From NCBI GenBank assembly GCA_002224055.1, contig AZLU01000337.1:1-30567 (forward strand): a stretch of DNA of 30,567 nt, in the 5' to 3' direction. This document shows positions 9,116 through 19,796 of the stretch, one piece after another; within the stretch, counting starts at the first letter, position 1, and the number at the start of each line of letters is the position of its first letter. The stretch is from Pezizomycotina sp. ARF18. Lineage: Eukaryota > Ascomycota. The notes beneath the pieces were generated by a model. The model had not been told where the DNA came from. It saw nothing but the letters and a program-made list of their open reading frames with translations, and ran no database searches. The translations under genes were made by a program, and so were the position numbers.

Positions 9116-12047
9116 CTAGAAAAGAGTTTTCCAGTAAGGTCCAACGTCTGGCGCCTTCTTCTGGATCAACTTCATAATTCGTCTATCATGTCCTTTCCGC
9201 TTAGCTAGAGTTATGCAGAACGGCGTTGCCTTTGCTCCCCTGTCCAGAAGGGCGCACATTAACTCTTCGTCGCCAGACCAAACCGCCCATTCGAACGTGG
9301 TGAGTTTGCCACTGCTAGATGGGGACGTCGCCGAAGCGCCTTTCTCTAAGAGCTTGAGGGCGAGGCCCTTGAACCCTTTTAAAATAGCGAATTGAATGAG
9401 CCTGTCTGGAAAGAAATCCAGAGTTCCGGTATAGATGTCTTCATGCGGAGATACTTGGTGAAAGTGTCAAAACTCGTACTCCAGACCTTGTCCTGATACA
9501 TCCTCCTCTTTATCTCAACATCCAGATCGCCTATTACGTAGACGCTATCGTCGAGGAGCATGTCGCAGACTTCTAAGGAATCGTAGCTCATCGCTAGTAC
9601 GAGAAGATACGCATCACGCGGAGGATACCGCTTGTCACTGATTATGTATCTACACATTTCTGCATCTTGGCCCTTTAGCGCCGCTGACACAATGGCCAGG
9701 CAATGGTTGTCTCGCCTCCATTTTGGCAATAATCCTGCATAAACGAGCAGTCTAAAGACTTCCAGTCCCCCGAACTCTGCCGCGGAGACGAGAACTTTAT
9801 TTTACTCTCGATTGAAAGGGCCCGCACGTAGCTCCCTACGAGAACCGGTTCGGAAACGTTATATTAGCGATGAAGAGAATATTATACTTGAATGATGAGC
9901 ATGCATCGATGGGTAGACCCCGAAGCCACTGGGTCCCTTTTTTTCCTTACCTGCCAATAGAATGTAAGAAGTTCCGTATTACGAACTATTATCCCATCAA
10001 CTATAATGGGCATAAGTTGCTCAGGAGTGAGCTTCTTAAGAGATTTTGATCCTTCCAAATCGCGTATACTTGTCGTCAGAGTCCGATTATCGATGGAGAT
10101 GCTATGACGTAATAACGACGCCGTGGTCTCGAAAGTTAATACGATGGAACCGTATAGGGTGGTATTTTTGCCATTCGGAAGGAGCGATTCAAATGCTTCG
10201 CTCTTGTGCATCACACCCATCTTCCTCCAAATATTTGCTGTCAAGGCGACGGCTTCATTAAGCTGCATAGGTTCCGGTGTGACGCTACCAAGGGTATGGA
10301 CGGCTTGTTCTGCGAATGTTACCGCAGTTTCAGGTTATGCTGTTTGTCGGTTCTCCAAAACCAGAGCTGAGCTTTACGCAGTTCAGACATGCCTTTCTGC
10401 CACACGGTCGGCTCGAAGTTCTTGTCAGGTATATCTTGCTGCAGCAAGTACTCAGCATTAGACCATTGTCCTGCGCGGAGGTGCGATGTCGCTTCAAGAA
10501 GCGCGTAGTTGAACTGCATTTCATAATGGACCTGGGTACATCGTAATATACTTGTGAGGTCCTCTTTTTAAGCTCTCTCATCTTGAAGTAATAAAGCGAC
10601 GATACTCCATGATCTCTACTGAAATCCGCTTTGGACAAGATTTTCTGATAGATTGAATCCAGCAGTTTTACTATCCGCCGTGCAGGGCCGCGGCAAGTTG
10701 AACATGTAGTAAAGTGCGACGAGAGGCTAACCGGCTCGATAGGATATCGAGGCAGAGGACCTTTCTCAATTTGTCGTACTGTATTGGATACCGAATCACT
10801 CAATGTCCGTCGACGTTAGAGACGATAGCTCTAGTTCCTCGTCGAACATGATAGCATCGACGATTACCTCGAGCATCGCCTGTGCGCGGTCATATTCCGT
10901 ATCCTGAACAAGTTGGGCTGCAAAGTCTCTCGCGAGGACGAGGGTTTCTGTTACGATCTCGTCCGGCGGTTGCTGCGCGGGGATCGCTCCGTTCGCTACT
11001 AGCACTAGCCTGTCGTCGGCCCCAGCTGCGCCGTCCTCCCAATGCCACAGATCAATATGATCTAATACCCACTTGCGTCCGAATGCATCACTCGGATCTC
11101 CTCGAAGTGGTACTAGCCTCTGTCAAGGTGACTTTATTGACTTCAGCATTCTCAATAGGTCTTTGGCCCGGTTAAGCCTTACTTCGCCGCCGGTGTAGAG
11201 GTCTGCTAGCGCCTGCTCCTGCATCCCCTTCCGCTCGACTGCCAACCAGTACCACTGTATGGAGTGGATTTCTTTCGGTGTGGGGTCGGTCTCGCGTAAA
11301 GTCTTCAGCAGCCTGCTCGCCTCCTTGAAATCCCTCCTTTTGATCGCGTTTTTTGTTTCTGTCATTACGGACGTGAACTGCCGAGCAAGGATCCCGCTTT
11401 GATTTTCAGAGCCTTGTGGTCGCCGAGTTCTATTGCTTGATCGGTCATTTCAAATGCCTCCGCCCATTTCGACTCCTCCGCTAACTTATTCGCTTTATCG
11501 ATGTAGAATGCGCAAAGCTTCTTATTGATATTGCTTAGCGGGGACTTGGCGTTTTTCGAAGGGGGCAGTGATTTCGGAGGTTTCTTAATTCGCTTCACAA
11601 CTTCGTCGTCGCTGTCTGAGAATGAGACGTCGGAGACGTATAGGTCTGAGATGGAGCATCGCGAGCGACTGTTTTCTCGGCGGTTTTCGTGCCTCTCGCC
11701 GCTGCTACCGTCGATATTTTCCACTGGTGGTTCGGTTGCCCGTGTCTCCGTCTTCTCCCCCGTCTCCGCTCTGGATTCTAAGGCGGCGTTGAACTTCTTG
11801 AGATCCTCCGCGTCGACAGTCTCGTATAATACACCCATAGTTGGCGTAGCAGTGCTGGAGTCAGCGACCGAGTTTCGCTCGGCGTAGCAGCAGCATTTTC
11901 GAACGGTGATGTCGCGTCTTTGGTAAGGGTAGTCTCGTGTTTCGGGGATATCTCGGTGTCTTAACGACGTCTCAGGTTCATTCCACTGCGACGAGGCGAT
12001 GCGGGTTCGTCATTGTTCCTTCTACGGCGCGACAGGCGCTTCAGCAT
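9116..12047 (-). CDS. TPR-like and ankyrin-repeat protein, frame-disrupted
   Basis: Probable cytosolic scaffold-type protein. The likely start is a basic segment MLKRLSRRRRNNDEP at 12047. It is followed by a Ser/Thr-rich, charged, disordered region (KDATSPFENAAATPSETRS, later SISDLYVSDVSFSDSDDEVV near 11650) with one in-frame TAA and one frame change. An internal Met at 11838 would give a shorter start. The middle is all-helical and TPR-like: CAFYIDKANKLAEESKWAEA, NAIKRRDFKEASRLLKTLRE, ARDFAAQLVQDTEYDRAQAM and YALLEATSHLRAGQWSNAEY. A GTAAGG donor near 9949 with a TCGTAG acceptor near 9840 marks an intron. The C-terminus is ankyrin-like: SAAEFGGLEVFRLLVYAGLL, SYDSLEVCDMLLDD, GFKGLALKLLEKGASA, TTFEWAVWSGDEELMCALL; it stops at 9116-9118. 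Frame changes lie near 11370, 11010, 10800, 10550, 10300, 9790 and 9380. Role unknown. Confidence 0.6.
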
Positions 12048-12174
12048 GATGGATCGAGTCGAGTGGAGAAGGCCATCGTTTGTCTCCTGTTAGGTTTCTT
12101 ACATATTTCAACACAAGGAACTTTTTTTGCCGTTTTGCGCACAGACCTCTTGGGCGCGAGGCTGAGAATGAGGC

Positions 12175-12666
12175 TTAAAAGATGCTCATCGTCGATTCGG
12201 CTTTTCCTAAGTGGGCAATCCAAATAGAAACCCGTCGCGACCCTACGAACGTCGGCCGACCCGAGTCTACCTCTGAAGGTATCTCAGCGTTAGTAAAGTA
12301 AAGCTCAGAGTATGAGGATCACGGGAGGCGGAGCCGGACTCACCGCCTTCGACAAGCGTTCCAACTTTGGTTATGTGATTGGCGTTGTTCGACGTGCTGG
12401 ACTTGTAGTATTCCGCGGCGATGTAGAAGCTGACTTGTTCACCCGAAGATATAGTAATACTAATTAACAACACCGCACCAAGATGAAACACTACGATCCG
12501 AGCAAGGAGAACGTACCGGTTGTGATGTTATCGGCCATTATGAAGTAGTACTGCGCCGTGCGTTTGGAGAGGTTCTGGCTCCACTTGATAGTGATAGCGT
12601 TTCCAGCCGTATTAGCGGTGAAAAGAGGGACGAGGAGCTCTTGGCGGCTTCAACGGGAGGCGCCAT
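12175..12666 (-). CDS. Small three-exon protein of unknown function
   Basis: ATG at 12666 in a good fungal context (CATCAAAATGGCG). Exon 1 gives MAPPVEAAK, then after a one-base frame change ELLVPLFTANTAGNAITIKW and SQNLSKRTAQYYFIMADNIT, up to a GTACGT donor near 12515. Exon 2 carries VSFYIAAEYYKSSTSNNANH and ITKVGTLVEGG with a GTGAGT donor. Its intron ends with an ideal CTAAC branch and CTTCAG acceptor. Exon 3 runs in frame (EVDSGRPTFVGSRRVSIWIA, HLGKAESTMSIF) to TAA at 12175. About 110-120 residues, beta-rich, no signal peptide; family not recognised. A minus-strand TATA box lies 151 nt upstream. It sits head-to-tail upstream of the TPR/ankyrin gene with a gap of 127 bp. Confidence 0.5.
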
Positions 12667-12810
12667 TTTGATGAGATTTGATTGTATTAAAAGGTAATGA
12701 ATTGAGGAAAAGTGTTAAGTAGATGGAAGTCTGATGAGTGCTTTGTGGATTGGATTTAGATTAGGGGTTGAATGTTGAAGAAAAGGGGATATAGGGATAT
12801 ATGAGGGCAT

Positions 12811-12817
12811 TTATATA
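12811..12817 (-). promoter_or_regulatory. TATA box of the 12666 gene
   Basis: TATATAA on the minus strand, first base at 12817, 151 nt before the ATG at 12666. It is followed by a C/T-containing leader, as expected of a fungal core promoter. Confidence 0.45.
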
Positions 12818-14239
12818 CTTTTCGTCCTTGTTCTCGAGCGTACTTCACTAGAGCTCTGGCGAGGATGGGTGTCGCTCAGGGCCCGGTCTAGTATCTAATC
12901 TGGCATCGACATATGCTATTGACGCTGGAGTCCTTCAAGCGTAGGGCTCCCCACTTTGTGGAGTTCTGGTTGCTTGCAAGCAAGCCATAGTTGAAGTTCG
13001 AGGCCCAGGATCAACCCCCTGTCTTCGCCTTGCTCCTTAGTTGTTGGCCACGCCGATAATGCGTCAGAATCTCCGGAATTATCATGAGAGGACATCGCTG
13101 ATAGATATTTGTTCCCTGCAAGACCAGTTCGTATTGGAATAAATGGCAAACATGTATCTCTAGCTGAAGATTTTTTTAATCACGAAGATCAAGAAACTTC
13201 AGGATCAAATATACAGCACCAGTAATATGAATGGGCGTGCTTCCAGCGTAGCAAGCCCCGCGGTCGCCGTCTTACGGCCTAGAACGATCCAAAGCTCTTC
13301 ACGATGAAAAAAAAGAAAAACCACCGAAGATTTTGAAGAGAGCCCGCGGAAATTGCCGATGGGTATCTACAACTCGGCAGCCCCGAACAAGCACGCTTCG
13401 CGTTGTACACCGTCGGGGGATGACACCTTTCCTCATGAGCCATGACCCTTTTATCTGTTGCCCCATACAAACTATTCCTATTAAGGAATCGGGAGTCGGT
13501 TACGGTGCCAGCATTCTTCGAATTGGGCTGATCGGTTTTGAACTGGGCCGCATATGCATGCAATGTGCGGGCCGTGGCCTTCTATTTCTCGGGCAGCGGG
13601 GCACCGGAACAGAACGCGCGCGAGGCCTTTTCGCCGCTAGCCGCTCATGATCGCCCCTTGCCGTTTCGTTTCGACCCGTATGGGCGTTAGGCTTTGAGAA
13701 TTTTTAGGGCTAGATTTTATAAAATTCACAAATGCAGAACTGACGATAGCTTCCGCTGTGGAGCAATTAACACCGTCTGATATTATCTATGTTATATAGT
13801 CCATGTGAGGACATAATCTCTAAGTAATTAGTCTGTTGCGTTACCGATACGTGGAAAGATTATAGTTCCATGCTCGCTTGTCAGTCGTCATTATCACATA
13901 TCACGACATTTGTGCTACTATACACAACAGCAAAAGGATTCTTTGACGGAAAATGTTGGCTCTTCTTATATAGCTTTAACTCTCACGCAAGCATTAATTT
14001 ATGATATCGATGATGCTTTAACGGGAATGGCATGTTTTCGGATGAGCTCAGCAGTATAAAATTTCTCCCCGAGTCCATTTAGGAATCCGTCTGGACGAGT
14101 GAAAATTATAAAGAAATAATAGAATACCAAGGATAATGGGACGGAAAGAAAAAGGCAAAAGGAAGGGAGGAAAAAGTATAGAGTATTGCTCCGTTTAAGG
14201 AATACCCTAGATCTACATGAAAGCTCCGTACCGATTAAT
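12818..14239. other. Stretch with only a possible ankyrin relic
   Basis: The minus strand near 13250-13140 can be read as DRGACYAGSTPIHITGA and LILKFLDLRD, resembling one worn ankyrin repeat. Downstream (13090-12916) is an open frame with GLILGLELQLWLACKQPELH. No intact gene can be assembled. The rest of the stretch, to 14239, shows nothing. Confidence 0.25.
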
Positions 14240-14444
14240 CGCCACTTCAATATATCCTTTACTATACGCTTGGCGTCTACGGAGCGCGACGCCACGACCG
14301 AGCCATGCCACGAGCGACCTTTGAGGATCTTCTTCGTGAGCTCCTCCACGTCTGCCCGCCGTCGTCGCTAACGTTCCACCCGGCTGATTCATCAGGCCCC
14401 CGAATCAAGTACTGGTTGCGAGAGTATGGGTTAAGGACAACGTG
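14240..14444 (-). pseudogene. Family copy H: last-exon relic
   Basis: Only the terminal module of the multigene family survives. The minus strand from 14444 reads HVVLNPYSRNQYLIRGPDES and AGWNVSDDGGQ, matching VLNPY-x(3)-QY-x-x-LR-x-DGSAEW of the other copies. After a one-base frame change comes VEELTKKILKGRS, matching the VEELANKIL helix. No upstream exons fit into the 274 bp before copy A, so H was truncated or lost its 5' part. The C-terminal stop cannot be placed with confidence. Confidence 0.6.
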
Positions 14445-14717
14445 TTGTACAAATTAAAATAAATAAAAATAAATTACGGTGTGATAGCTGGCGTCAATAA
14501 AAGAGCTTTCAGGAGCTTTTCAATAGTAGTGGGGAAACCTGTTTCGAATTAAAAATGAAAAGGTTTGATAAAAACCGCACCAAATGGAGTTTATAGAACA
14601 TTAGCCGCGTTCCCTATCCGTCCATATCCTACTTTTCGGTGCTCTCGTCCCTCTTTATAGTGCAAAGTAATGTTATATCATTTATGTAGGCCTTAGAAGC
14701 GTTGTAAACAAAGACCA

Positions 14718-15852
14718 TCAGGTTTTGTCTTCCGTACGTTCCTTCTTTAAGATTGCATTTCCGTCATATTCGCTCTTGCGCTTGAGGTTTCCCGAGGAAG
14801 AACCGCATTTCGAGGTACGCTCCAGAATTTTGCTTGCGAGCCCCTCCACGTCCGCCTCGTAGAAGCTGCCGACCTGCCACTCCGCGGAACCGTCGGTCCG
14901 GAGGATGAAGTACTGGTTGAAGACATACGGATTCAGGACGATGTACTGCGAGAGATTTATAAATCAGCAGAAGATGCCCTGGGTGGGGGATGAGATATCG
15001 CGCAGGGTGTAATCAAGGATCGGAAAAACACTCTGCGTATCCACAAAACCCTTGACCCTTCTCTTTTGCCTTCTTCATAAGCTCGTTGGCTTCACGGTAA
15101 CTCTCTGGGGTGCTGAAAACCCCGAACCAGGTCCCTTCCTCTGCTGCCGTAGATGCTTGGTAAAACAGTTACTCATCGCTCTTCCCTAGAGCCAAGCGCC
15201 AGACGTTCTTTTCATCGCCCTCGCAAATCCTCACGATCATGAACTGCAGACACTCCTCGGCTGCGTCGTTGAGACCATCCCAACGATAGTTCGTTACCCC
15301 GTTTCCCCTCGCGGCACTTGCGAAGAACGAACCTTTCAGCCCGATCGTAACCCTCACGGTGTCTACCTTTAGGGAAAATGTGGACGACTGGGAGGGCGAA
15401 AAGGTAATTTCCTCTATCCGTGATTCCAATTTCGCCGGGATCTGCTCGTACTCTTTTGAAGTCACAGAAAAGTCTGATGTCAATACTCGAGTGAAATGGA
15501 AGAACTTGTGGGATAAATGGCGAATGAAAGGAAACACGCATTGAAAGCAATACTCACAGGAATTTAACTTACCATATTTCACTTCGCCATCTTTATTTTT
15601 ATAGACAACAAGGTAACCTCCATTATCCCTGAGCTGGAGACAAAAGGTTTAAGAACGTTACCGTCGCCAGCGTTGCCACTGGTCTCGTAGAGGCTCAGAA
15701 GCTTTTCTGGGAGATTGTTCCTGTCAAGCAATATTCAAGAAAATATCAGCTTTGAGAGATGACCAAAAGCCGGTTGTATAAAGTCCAACTCACCACTTGC
15801 GGATACCATCAGCGAAAGAAAAAGAAAAGACGGAGTGGAAAGCGAAAGCAAA
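14718..15852 (-). pseudogene. Family copy A (five-module protein), disrupted
   Basis: Exon 1 (about 15794-15852) is worn: FAFAFHSVFSF then ADGIRKW, with no clear ATG. Exon 2 (15573-15720) begins NNLPEKLLSLYE; after a one-base break it continues TFCLQLRDNGGYLVVYKNKD and GEVKYG. Exon 3 gives QIPAKLESRIEE, GSFFASAARGNGVTNYRWDG and NVWRLALGKSDE. An in-frame TAA at 15169-15171 stands where other copies have an aromatic residue, with LFYQASTAAEEGTW continuing after it. The donor expected after GFCGY (paralogues GFRGH, then GTAAGT) is no longer GT. The last exon is in frame: QYIVLNPYVFNQYFILRTDG then SAEWQVGSFYEADVEGLASK, a basic tail and TGA at 14718. Head-to-head with copy B. Function unknown. Confidence 0.66.
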
Positions 15853-15991
15853 ATAAAAAATAAAACTTTCAAACAGATCTCAGAGCTATTTGTTCTTTGC
15901 AATAACCTACCAAGTACCAATGCTCAACAGCTACCAACATTGTTGAAACGTCACATCTTCAGTAATAACAAAGCATTCTACGTCCGTTCCA

Positions 15992-16811
15992 ATGGCGCAA
16001 ATATCCTCCAAGACCGTCCTAGCGTTCGGGCCCAAGAGTACCTTCTTCCTCGAGTACGCCGGCATCCGCAATTGGTGAGTTAAATGATTAGAAAATGGGC
16101 GGCTCGCTCTCGGTTACCGTGACGGCTAACGCGGTGACGCTTGGGAACAACCTCCCAAAGGTCCGTTAGACATCTACGAACCCAACGGTACCGCCGCTGC
16201 CACCACGGCCAGGGGACGATTTGCATCGGCTTTTCCGATAAGGGATACCTAATCATCTACGAGGACAAAGACGGCGTTGCCAAATACGGTGGGCTTTTAC
16301 GAGAAAGGCCACTATCAAAGCAGTTGGCGCCTTGCTCTGGGGGACGACGGCACCTAACTGCTCTATCAGCAGGCAGCTGAAGCACGTTTGGAGTGGCTCA
16401 GCTACGGTTTACTTGGAAGGGCTATGGGGACGTGAATGAATTCGTAGTGAACGGTCCGAAGGGAAGAGACCAGAGAGGTCATGTAAGTGTTTTCTCCATT
16501 TGAAATGCCACGTTTTCATACTTTGGTTATAGATGGCGATGCGCGATTCCGATTTGTACTCACCAGCCGACTCGTCGCAGTACATCGTTCTCAACCCTTA
16601 CGTCGAAGGCCAGTACCTCTTCCTCCGTCCTGACGGTTCCGCGGAGTGGCAAGTCAATACCTCCATTTCCAAGGACGTGGAGGAAGTTGCGAACAAGATC
16701 TTGAAAGATAGTAGCACTCGTGGGTCCACAGAGCGTAAGAGTAGCGGCAGCGGTAGTGGTGCCTCTGCTACTCAGGACAACAAAGTCAAGAGGGAAACCG
16801 GCGATGAGTAA
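15992..16811 (+). pseudogene. Family copy B, internally deleted and disrupted
   Basis: Exon 1 is intact (15992-16074): MAQISSKTVLAFGPKSTFFL, EYAGIRN, with the Trp codon split by a GTGAGT donor. The intron has a GGCTAAC branch at 16124, but the expected CAG acceptor before AACAACCTCCC has been lost by a small deletion. Exon 2 (NNLPK, DIYEPNGTAAATT, ICIGFSDKGYLIIYEDKDGV, AKYG) holds two frame changes. The gene then jumps from KYGG to SSWRLALGDDGT, lacking module 3 (about 300 bp in the other copies). An in-frame TAA (16355-16357) matches the one in copy A. After YGDVNEFVVNGPKGRDQRGH comes a GTAAGT donor. The last exon (acceptor at GTCGCAG, 16579) is intact: YIVLNPYVEGQYLFLRPDG, SAEWQVNTSISKDVEEVANK, Ser/Gly-rich linker, DNKVKRETGDE, stop at 16809. 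Confidence 0.7.
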
Positions 16812-17095
16812 TTCGAATCGCAATCGGTGGAGAAATTAGTTATTTGCATGATATCTACCTCGCTCTCTTGATTAACAGTACAAACCCACAAATCCAAATA
16901 ATTCTTTCGGACAATCTTTAGCCAGTCTTTATACAGGCGCCTCTACTAACAGAATCGTGACATTTCTGAATTGATTCCGAATTAAACGTAGCTTAAAGGT
17001 TCATCTCTAACCAACATTCTCCCTTAACTTCATGACAATAATCGATATCAATCATTCACATGCCCCGTTTTACGCCTCTTGTTTCCACACAACTG

Positions 17096-18227
17096 CTAGT
17101 TTGGCGGATTCTGAAGCTTGCGCTCACCGCCTTCCATGGGCTTCGGCGGCAGACCAAAAAGGTGCTGTCCAGGTCCACTGCCCTTAGGTTGTAATGGAAG
17201 CCATGCCGGTCTCGGCGAAAGAGTCGCCGCTCCCGGACTTTCCGCAAGGGTAACAGGAACACCACCGCTGTCGTCCTCCTGATCACCCGAGATGTACAAA
17301 TCAAATCCTCCACCGGCACTGAGCTCGACAGACCCATCGGGGCGCCGAAGGAAGTATTCTCCTATCCCGCGGTCACTTTCCGCGTCGTCGTAGGGATTTA
17401 AAACGATGTCCTATCCAATCATTCACCATTACGAAAAAAATTTCAATAAGGTCAGCCAGTTGCAGGAAAGAAGTCGAGATATTACATGCCCACCCCTAAT
17501 ATCCCTCTGCCTCACCAACTCCAATATCGGCCCGTTCGATATATTATGCACCCACACCGCCGACCCTTCCTTCGCCGTCTGGTACAGGATAAACTTCCCT
17601 TCTTGACCGACAACAAATCTCCAACAATCTTCGCTGTTTGCGTCCTTTGATAGACAACGCTTAAGGGCCGCGTTGGCGTCCCGACTAAGGCCTTCCCACC
17701 GGTACCTCCTGGCGCCATAGCTACCCACGGCCGTCGAAAAGAAGCCACCGGGAATAAGGATACGCGCAGGCTCTCAAGACTATAGCCCGAGGGGAAGGAG
17801 CGGTTGTTGCGGGTTTGGATGAAGTCTTTGAGGTTTTGCGGGATGTTCTGGCAAACTGTTCACGATCAACATCAGTGTCGTCGATCTTGAGGGTTATAGG
17901 GGTAGAATGGCGTACCGCACTTTACTCTCCCCATTTGGTTTTCGTAGACGATGAAGTATCCGTTGTTTCCTTCAAGCTGACGCAGAGGGTTCTTTTGACG
18001 GCTCCAGGGCCGGTCTCGGTGAGGAGGCGGAGGAGGGACGGGGCGAGGTTCTGCCTGTTGAGGAAGCATCTATGAGCTCAAATGAAGCTACAGATGGCAT
18101 CGGAGGGATGGGGAAGCAGGTGGTACCATTTATGCACGCCGTCGCGCTCGTAGAAGTAGGCGTTGGGGCCGAAGGCGAAGACGACGTGTGGAGGTTTAGG
18201 AACAGCGGTAGCTTGCTGGTTTGACAT
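17096..18227 (-). CDS. Family copy C (five-module protein)
   Basis: One of the better-preserved copies. Exon 1 (18127-18227): MSNQQATAVPKPPHVVFAFG then PNAYFYERDGVHK, Trp codon split by the intron. Exon 2 (17916-18054): QNLAPSLLRLLTETGPGAVK and RTLCVSLKE; after a one-base break, GNNGYFIVYENQMGRVKCG. Exon 3 (17486-17855): QNIPQNLKDFIQTRNNRSFP; after a second one-base break, IPGGFFSTAVGSYGARRYRW, EGLSRDANAALKRCLSKDAN, CWRFVVGQEGKFILYQ and LELVRQRDIRGG. Exon 4 (17096-17409) is in frame: DIVLNPYDDAESDRGIGEYF, LRRPDGSVELSAGGG, then a longer Pro/Gly-rich tail than any other copy, ending LQNPPN and TAG. Only two breaks separate it from a complete reading of about 300 residues. Shares its 5' intergenic region with copy D. 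Function unknown; no signal peptide or membrane segment. Confidence 0.66.
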
Positions 18228-18339
18228 CGTTCGTGATCTAATGGCTGTGGGAGGTTGATGTTTTTTGACGTTTGCGAGGGGTGTTGTAAAGAGTTATTTT
18301 TTTCGCAGAGGAATTCTTTTTGGCAGTCGGTGTCGAGGG

Positions 18340-18374
18340 TTTTTTTTTTTTTTTTTTTTTTTTTTTGGGGGGGG
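18340..18374. repeat. T27-G8 homopolymer tract
   Basis: A run of 27 T followed by 8 G, in the 326-bp region between the divergent starts of copies C and D. It could act as a nucleosome-depleting tract in the shared promoter. Its length may be unreliable. Confidence 0.7.
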
Positions 18375-18553
18375 AATATTCGTTCCAGAGTAGTTCAGGT
18401 TCGACAAAGGAGGAGACGTACACCATCGTCATCCACAACAAATATACTTGTAATCTTCATCACCCGGGCCTCTACCAGCTACCAGGAAACACACCAACGA
18501 AATTCATCAAAACATCATCATCATCATCTCTTCTCCTATCGAAGCCTTCCAAC

Positions 18554-19796
18554 ATGTCGAATGCTCAAACCTCATGTTCTGACGTCGTCTTCGCCTTCGG
18601 TCCCAACGGCGCGTTCTTCCTCGAGTATGGTGAAGCTTGGGAGGGGTAACTACTCACGATCTCACCATGAGTCTGCCGCTTGATCACTAACGAAGAGAAC
18701 AGGCACAACCTCCCTCACGGCATGAACGAGCTCTTTTACCACAGCGGTCCAGGTGATGCGGTGTCCAAGACCTTCAGTTTGGGTTTCACGGACACCGGCG
18801 GATATCTGGTCGTTTACGAGACGACGGCGGCGAAATTAGATACCGTAAGTAATCCCACGTCTTCCCTCCTCTTCCACCATACCTTCTTTGAGAAGTCAAG
18901 CTCATATCGGAATTTCCCCTAAAAGGCGAACACAGAATCCCACTCCGCTTAAGTGGCTGGCTCCGCAACAGCCGTCCGGACGTCGACGGCGTTATCAATC
19001 TCAAGACGTTACGCTTCGCCTTCGGCCAGGGACAATCTTTCTTCGCTTCGGCTACGAATACGGCGGCCAGAAGCTGTACAGGTGGCAGAACCTCCATCCC
19101 AATGTAGAAGAGCATGTCCAGCGTGCCGTTGCGACGAGGAGTACGTACCAGCCCGACGACGATTGGAGGTTCACTTTTGGAGCGAGGTCAAGCTGCGTTC
19201 TGTACCCCGCTGCGCGCGATGGGGTGGAGTATTTCTATGCTCAAAAGGATTGTAATTGTCCTGCGTGGGGGCTTGTGGAGCAGATGAAGGGTGGGGAGAC
19301 GCACGGTCGGTATGTTTACCTCGAGACAGGAGATGGAGCAGCATTTTTACCGGTACGCTAACCGATTATTTGTTCCAACAGTTGATCGTCATGAACCCGT
19401 ACAACCCACCGAGTTCTTCTTCCTCCGCGCGGACGGCTCTGCGAAATGGGGTATACACCAGCAGTCTTTCCACGCGATTCTCAATATTGCGATGCTTATT
19501 AGGCGTGATCGCGCACAGATCACGGAACAGAGGAGCCTAAACCGACACGCGAACAGGTGGAACAAGGAGAACAGTTGGAACGGGGAGAACAGGAGGAACA
19601 GACAGAACCCGAACAGGGAGAGCCTGAACTAAGGCGCGAAGATCTCAAGACTAAGGATCTTGTTTCGCATGATGAAGCGTGGCTGGAAGAGAACTTGGAG
19701 AGCTCAGAGTCAACGCAGCATGAGCCTCGGGAGGTGGTGGAGAGCCCGGATATGGTTCAAGGAGAGCCTGAAGGGGCGATGGAGAGCCAGAGATAG
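18554..19796 (+). CDS. Family copy D with acidic EQ-rich tail
   Basis: Exon 1 (18554-18645): MSNAQTSCSDVVFAFGPNGA, FFLEYGEAWE. Exon 2 (18703-18844) joins in frame: GHNLPHGMNELFYHSGPGDA, VSKTFSLGFTDTGGYLVVYE. Exon 3 (from about 18939): LRFAFGQGQSFFASA, then a one-base break, YGGQKLYRWQNLHPNVEEHV, WRFTFGARSSCVLYPAARDG, GLVEQMKGGETHGR, then a GTATGT donor at 19316. The last exon (from about 19380): LIVMNPYNP, a break, TEFFFLRADGSAKWGI. The charged tail is unusual: one frame (19557-19796) is rich in Glu/Gln (EQGEQLERGEQEEQTEPEQG) over about 80 residues; another gives an Asn/Arg-rich reading ending at 19632. The acidic reading fits the acidic or charged tails of the paralogues better, but the end is uncertain. 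Function unknown. Confidence 0.64.

Noticed and set aside
13279-13650. Overlapping 94-105 codon frames on both strands
   Set aside because: No conserved motif, no splice or start context; random open frames in a higher-GC patch.
18238-18683. Open frames through the T27-G8 tract giving poly-Phe or poly-Lys
   Set aside because: They are created by the homopolymer itself and lie in the promoter between copies C and D.
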